A stretch of DNA of 29,045 nt from JADJLQ01 sp034439915 (GTDB taxonomy: Bacteria; Bacteroidota; Bacteroidia; Chitinophagales; Saprospiraceae): assembly GCA_034439915.1 (NCBI GenBank), contig JAWXBI010000292.1:1-29045 (forward strand), given 5' to 3'. Every line of letters begins with the position of its first letter. The stretch's first letter is position 1. The notes below the pieces were generated by a model. That model was not told where the DNA came from. It searched no databases and was given only the letters and a program-made list of their open reading frames with translations. Below are positions 28,101-29,045 of the stretch, piece by piece. The position numbers were made by a program, and so were the translations under genes.

Positions 28101-28616
28101 TGCTGCAGATAAGTTTACTACTGAGTTTACACATACCGTCTGGTGATTACCTGCATTCGGTTTTGGAATGGTTGCAATGACCGCATCGACGCTCATATCG
28201 CTGTTATCTTCATGGGTCAATTTTATATACTTTGCTGTAGTCGTAAGGGTTACACATTTATCCTCCAGGGTGGAGTTGCTCTGATCTGAAAACGTCGATC
28301 CTACTTGGGTAAAATTTAAGGAGTCCGCACCAGCCCATATTTTAAAATCATAATTGCCTCCACTAGACGGTTTCTTAACCCGGACACAAATTGAAGTCCC
28401 TACAGGCAATATCGTACCCATATTCCAGACGATGTAATCGTTATCATCGGGAAGGTCGGCAACCGTAGTATTGGGGCTACCCAGAGAATTGTTTGGATTG
28501 ACAACAGTAGCATCCTTAAGGGCCACCGAGGTAGCATAACTTATACAATTCTGTGCTACACTTAAATTAGTGAATAGAGCTATAAATAGCCCCATTAATA
28601 GTATAAAGGGTCGCAT
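22188..28616 (-). CDS. Large secreted modular adhesin-like protein with SdrD-type B repeats
   Basis: A 2142-residue exported protein, start ATG at 28616, signal peptide MRPFILLMGLFIALFTNLSVAQ. Modules in order: an N-terminal beta domain (about 25-150); two Ig/PKD-like units (150-308); a jelly-roll domain from NPSFESG (312-462); two Ig-like units with LIDGE(S/T)(T/S)GG (465-636); a CC-started beta unit (638-750); a third Ig-like unit (755-838); a unique domain (843-1030); a second CC-started unit (1039-1148); one SdrD B-type repeat (1152-1263); a second jelly roll from NPGFED (1264-1422); five tandem SdrD repeats (1424-1985); and a C-terminal beta domain (1986-2142) ending DDERIDYITN. The SdrD units carry the calcium-binding-like D-L-N-G-D-G-D-Q-D segment. 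I see neither a YPNP type A tail nor a gliding-motility type B tail, so the export or anchoring route is open. Two T9SS cargo genes follow directly. Likely role: adhesion or cell-surface matrix. Confidence 0.9.
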   Translation of the reverse strand: MRPFILLMGLFIALFTNLSVAQNCISYATSVALKDATVVNPNNSLGSPNTTVADLPDDNDYIVWNMGTILPVGTSICVRVKKPSSGGNYDFKIWAGADSLNFTQVGSTFSDQSNSTLEDKCVTLTTTAKYIKLTHEDNSDMSVDAVIATIPKPNAGNHQTVCVNSVVNLSAAASTGSWSVRTSPANPSNTSFGAANNANSTVNGLTAVGTYGFIWTVGGCKDTVLITTTAKPNAGADKTATDLYSSVTMSATAVTGGIWTEAGSNPGLSVISNDNSATTSIVAFNKTGTYKYIWTANGCSDTAFVTVGGCDCADNKIINPSFESGSSTPSSWITGGSFTTWQKNSFAAQCGSGNSAQMDGNSNSSLAVFYQDVTITGGAQLSLKFKAGTHTPAQTAMFGLVFYNNNTRLDSFFLEVDHTLNEGTMLGYSINRTAPSAANKVRVIGKVGSDWLKVDLVCLNVSGGCSGTAGTDGDTLVCKSSTSIIYLANLIDGESTGGVWSRVSGSNGNFNAGAGTFVPASNATTSSFRYVITGTGGCPNDTSFANVTLTTPPNAGNNGDTIVCNTSTNAIILASLIDGETSGGTWSKVSGSNGNFNAAAGTFTPASNATTSTFRYVLSGTGGCPTDTSIATVTITACCNGRITSLFFNKLSGSPDIAITNGGNYPLTTLSNLYNLEASVSGTLESVKFIITGPSASTPTDNSSVYNAPATGTAWVPTAGNYSVKIEAYSNDNAGGTKCHDTTITFTITNITCTPEAGMDGSMNSCPINTSIDLFSIISAEVAGGAWSRVSGSGASYTNGSSTFNPNGATSNYVFRYVKTGISPCPNDTSLATVNIITNCGTTTVCFVGTNNNTVTAKMITTIMGDKVKIWTQLSKTFVDNTYGTTAIGWNNHNFKMLYQSDQIQLTLYDNNNSKKLEFKMDYLSADASVSSGYKSLGVTGGDGGMMTGNASSVISVYTSMDKNFNELGYVLTENSPATDENYTPNPTYPNWIFDVWYEVVVDAAVFGASGFKNAALTGMHASPSKTGVESEPVDEGPCCTAQITGLLFKHLSGGANIPIVEGGTYNLSSFNDLYDLEASTSGTVGSVKFTVGLTGQNGTSNTENSSPYNANWDPQTAGSYTVNVQVFSGSNLTGTICDEYNFVFIVATLGSIGDYVWLDANGNGQQESSEHQLKGIIVTLTKPDNSTVKDTTDNDGKYLFTGLVAGTYSLSFGVPGGYTTTASNSGNDNTDSDINASGIVSGIVLTSGQSNLTIDAGLKVTNCDCPENSTNLISNPGFEDALVSGYWTVSGGSLTTGDGYQMCGSKNAFLDHSSGTARMFREFSNVNAGSVVNLNIYAGTHTPGQSCSPWLKLIYLNASGVSLKRDSVDLDKDVDVPDYLLKYFSLSGVAPSGTTKIRVEITITCDYVKLDGFCLTASPTSSLGNFVWNDLNGDGDQDAGEPGLSGVSVTLTNVTTSFTTPATTDINGKYLFTGLTPGTYKVTFGTPSGFTASTSNSGTDDKDSDPVGGVTSNYILAAGQVDTTVDAGFYKTASLGNFVWNDLNADGDQDAGEPGISGVSVTLTNVNTAGTTSATTDGNGKYLFTGLTPGLYNVRFGTPSGFTPSTANSGADDKDSDPVAGVTANYVLISGQVDSTVDAGFYATASLGNFVWNDLNGDGDQDAGEPGISGVSVTLTNVTTSAITPSTTNSSGRYLFTGLTPGTYKVTFGTPSGFLATTSNVGADDKDSDASGGMSGNYILISGQVDSTVDAGFYKTASLGNFVWHDLNADGDQDASEPGISGASVTLTNVTTSVTTPGATNANGRYFFNGLTPGTYKVTFATPSGFVPSPANAGADDKDSDANGAGMTGNYVLTSGQSDTTVDAGFYKTASLGNFVWDDIDLDGIQDPGEPGIPGSIFAATVILTNITTGVSSSPLQTDIDGKYLFSGLTPGTYKVTFSTPTGYIPTTANNGIDTLDSDADFTTGMTGNYTLTSGQVDLTVDAGFRIPAAPIMPDLQPTISILPSSFTVNATSGYSRLLRVIVRINEVEDVPTTGDPIIVRIPKTSKLSFTYSPSLTSLGANILQNSSWSFSNADPIYWVFTFTGSVFPAYGESKFGFTATFFSEGETGQMFFNSIIVQGSGGETNFLNNVDDERIDYITN
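22655..24350 (-). repeat. Five tandem SdrD-B coding repeats of about 339 bp
   Basis: Each unit encodes SLGNFVW-D-(L/I) then a DGDQDAGEPG-type loop, GKYLFTGLTPGTYKVTF, a DDKDSD segment and (T/L)TVDAGF. Units two to four are the most alike at DNA level; the last (near 22660-22990) is the most diverged, reading DDIDLDGIQDPGEPG. A sixth, older copy stands apart at about 24830-25160. The array may vary in copy number. Confidence 0.85.
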
Positions 28617-28751
28617 TTATTTAGTTTAAAAGGGTAATAAAAATTGGAATTGGAGATTGCGAGCTCCGTTTCGGCCTGCAAATTACTGATTATTGCATTT
28701 AACCTATTATTTAACTTTCAAAATGTTTTGAAAACTCAAGAAAAATAACCA

Positions 28752-28787
28752 TAATTTAATTATATATTGTTGTAATTCAATTATATA
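28752..28787. promoter_or_regulatory. AT-rich direct repeats two helical turns apart upstream of the adhesin operon
   Basis: TAATTTAATTATATA (28752-28766) and TAATTCAATTATATA (28773-28787) match at 14 of 15 positions and are spaced exactly 21 bp, so both would face the same side of the helix. They lie 136-171 bp before the adhesin ATG. The arrangement suits a regulator that binds tandem sites, for example of the LytTR type, but the regulator is unknown. Confidence 0.4.
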
Positions 28788-28930
28788 CGAAATTTGTTAA
28801 TGTTTTAAAATTAATACGAATTAGTTGTTGATCTCGGTGATTTTAACGGCTTTTGTCGTTTTTGCCACATTTTATTTTACCCTTACTGACAATTTATGGA
28901 TTTAAAGTAAGAATTATAAGAATTTAGAAG

Positions 28931-29004
28931 TTTAACAGAATAAACAGATTCTGTTAAAAGCAATTGAAATAATGAACTTTCATATTTTATTGAAATTTCA
29001 ATTG
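28931..29004. promoter_or_regulatory. Cluster of perfect inverted repeats at the right edge
   Basis: TTTAACAGAAT (28931-28941) and ATTCTGTTAAA (28948-28958) form a perfect 11-bp inverted repeat with a 6-nt spacer. Next to it CAATTGAAAT (28961-28970) is inverted at 28995-29004, and TTGAAATTTCAA (28990-29001) is a 12-bp palindrome. No T-tract follows on either strand, so operators are more likely than terminators. The rest of 28617-29045 is AT-rich and I see no gene in it. Confidence 0.4.
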
Positions 29005-29045
29005 TTAATTTGGACAATCGCCAAACTTTTATTTTTAAACTTACC

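Noticed and set aside
28972..29045. Start of a plus-strand gene at the right edge (MNFHILLKFQLLIW...)
   Set aside because: Only 24 codons are visible, the ATG lies inside an inverted repeat, and the apparent hydrophobicity is what AT-rich sequence gives. It cannot be judged without the sequence to the right.

Overview
The window looks like a chromosome segment of a Bacteroidota bacterium, most likely of the Saprospiraceae or a related group. The family assignment is an inference. The signs are three proteins ending in type IX secretion (T9SS) type A sorting domains with YPNP/FPNP starts, large modular surface proteins, a UbiA prenyltransferase of the MqnP type used in futalosine menaquinone synthesis, MutS2, and almost no Shine-Dalgarno sequences. 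Every gene I can support lies on the minus strand, so transcription runs right to left.

Right part (28616 down to 19745): a probable three-gene surface operon. A 2142-residue secreted modular protein (jelly-roll modules, Ig/PKD-like modules, six SdrD-type B repeats) is followed by two paralogous T9SS cargo proteins. The large protein has a signal peptide but no recognisable T9SS tail, while both smaller proteins have one. Downstream is mutS2 (19453-17069) with a likely terminator.

Centre (16547 down to 6174): a signalling island. A compact four-gene run encodes a PAS histidine kinase with five 21-residue linker repeats, a single-domain Rcp1-like response regulator, a receiver-first PAS kinase, and a receiver-CRP fusion regulator. 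After a 0.7 kb gap holding a truncated NarL-type regulator fragment and short repeats comes a 1291-residue receiver-first kinase with seven PAS domains. It has a perfect Shine-Dalgarno sequence, unusual for this phylum. None of the kinases shows a membrane segment, so they probably sense in the cytoplasm. I infer a branched phosphorelay with the CRP-type protein as DNA-binding output.

Left part (5227 down to 1): a secreted reprolysin-like zinc metalloprotease whose frame breaks near 3871. The next frame carries seven FN3-like repeats, a canonical FN3 domain and a T9SS tail, so this is very probably one gene of about 1,300 codons split by a single-base deletion or a sequencing error. A strong terminator separates it from mqnP. 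The left edge holds what looks like the N-terminal end of an IS transposase.

The gene-free stretches contain non-coding structure: three tandem structured repeats of 133-148 bp (5591-6011), dyad-rich sequence upstream of the protease, twin dyads and 33-bp repeats (10465-10658), and AT-rich direct repeats 21 bp apart upstream of the adhesin. I see no tRNA, rRNA, CRISPR array or complete insertion sequence.
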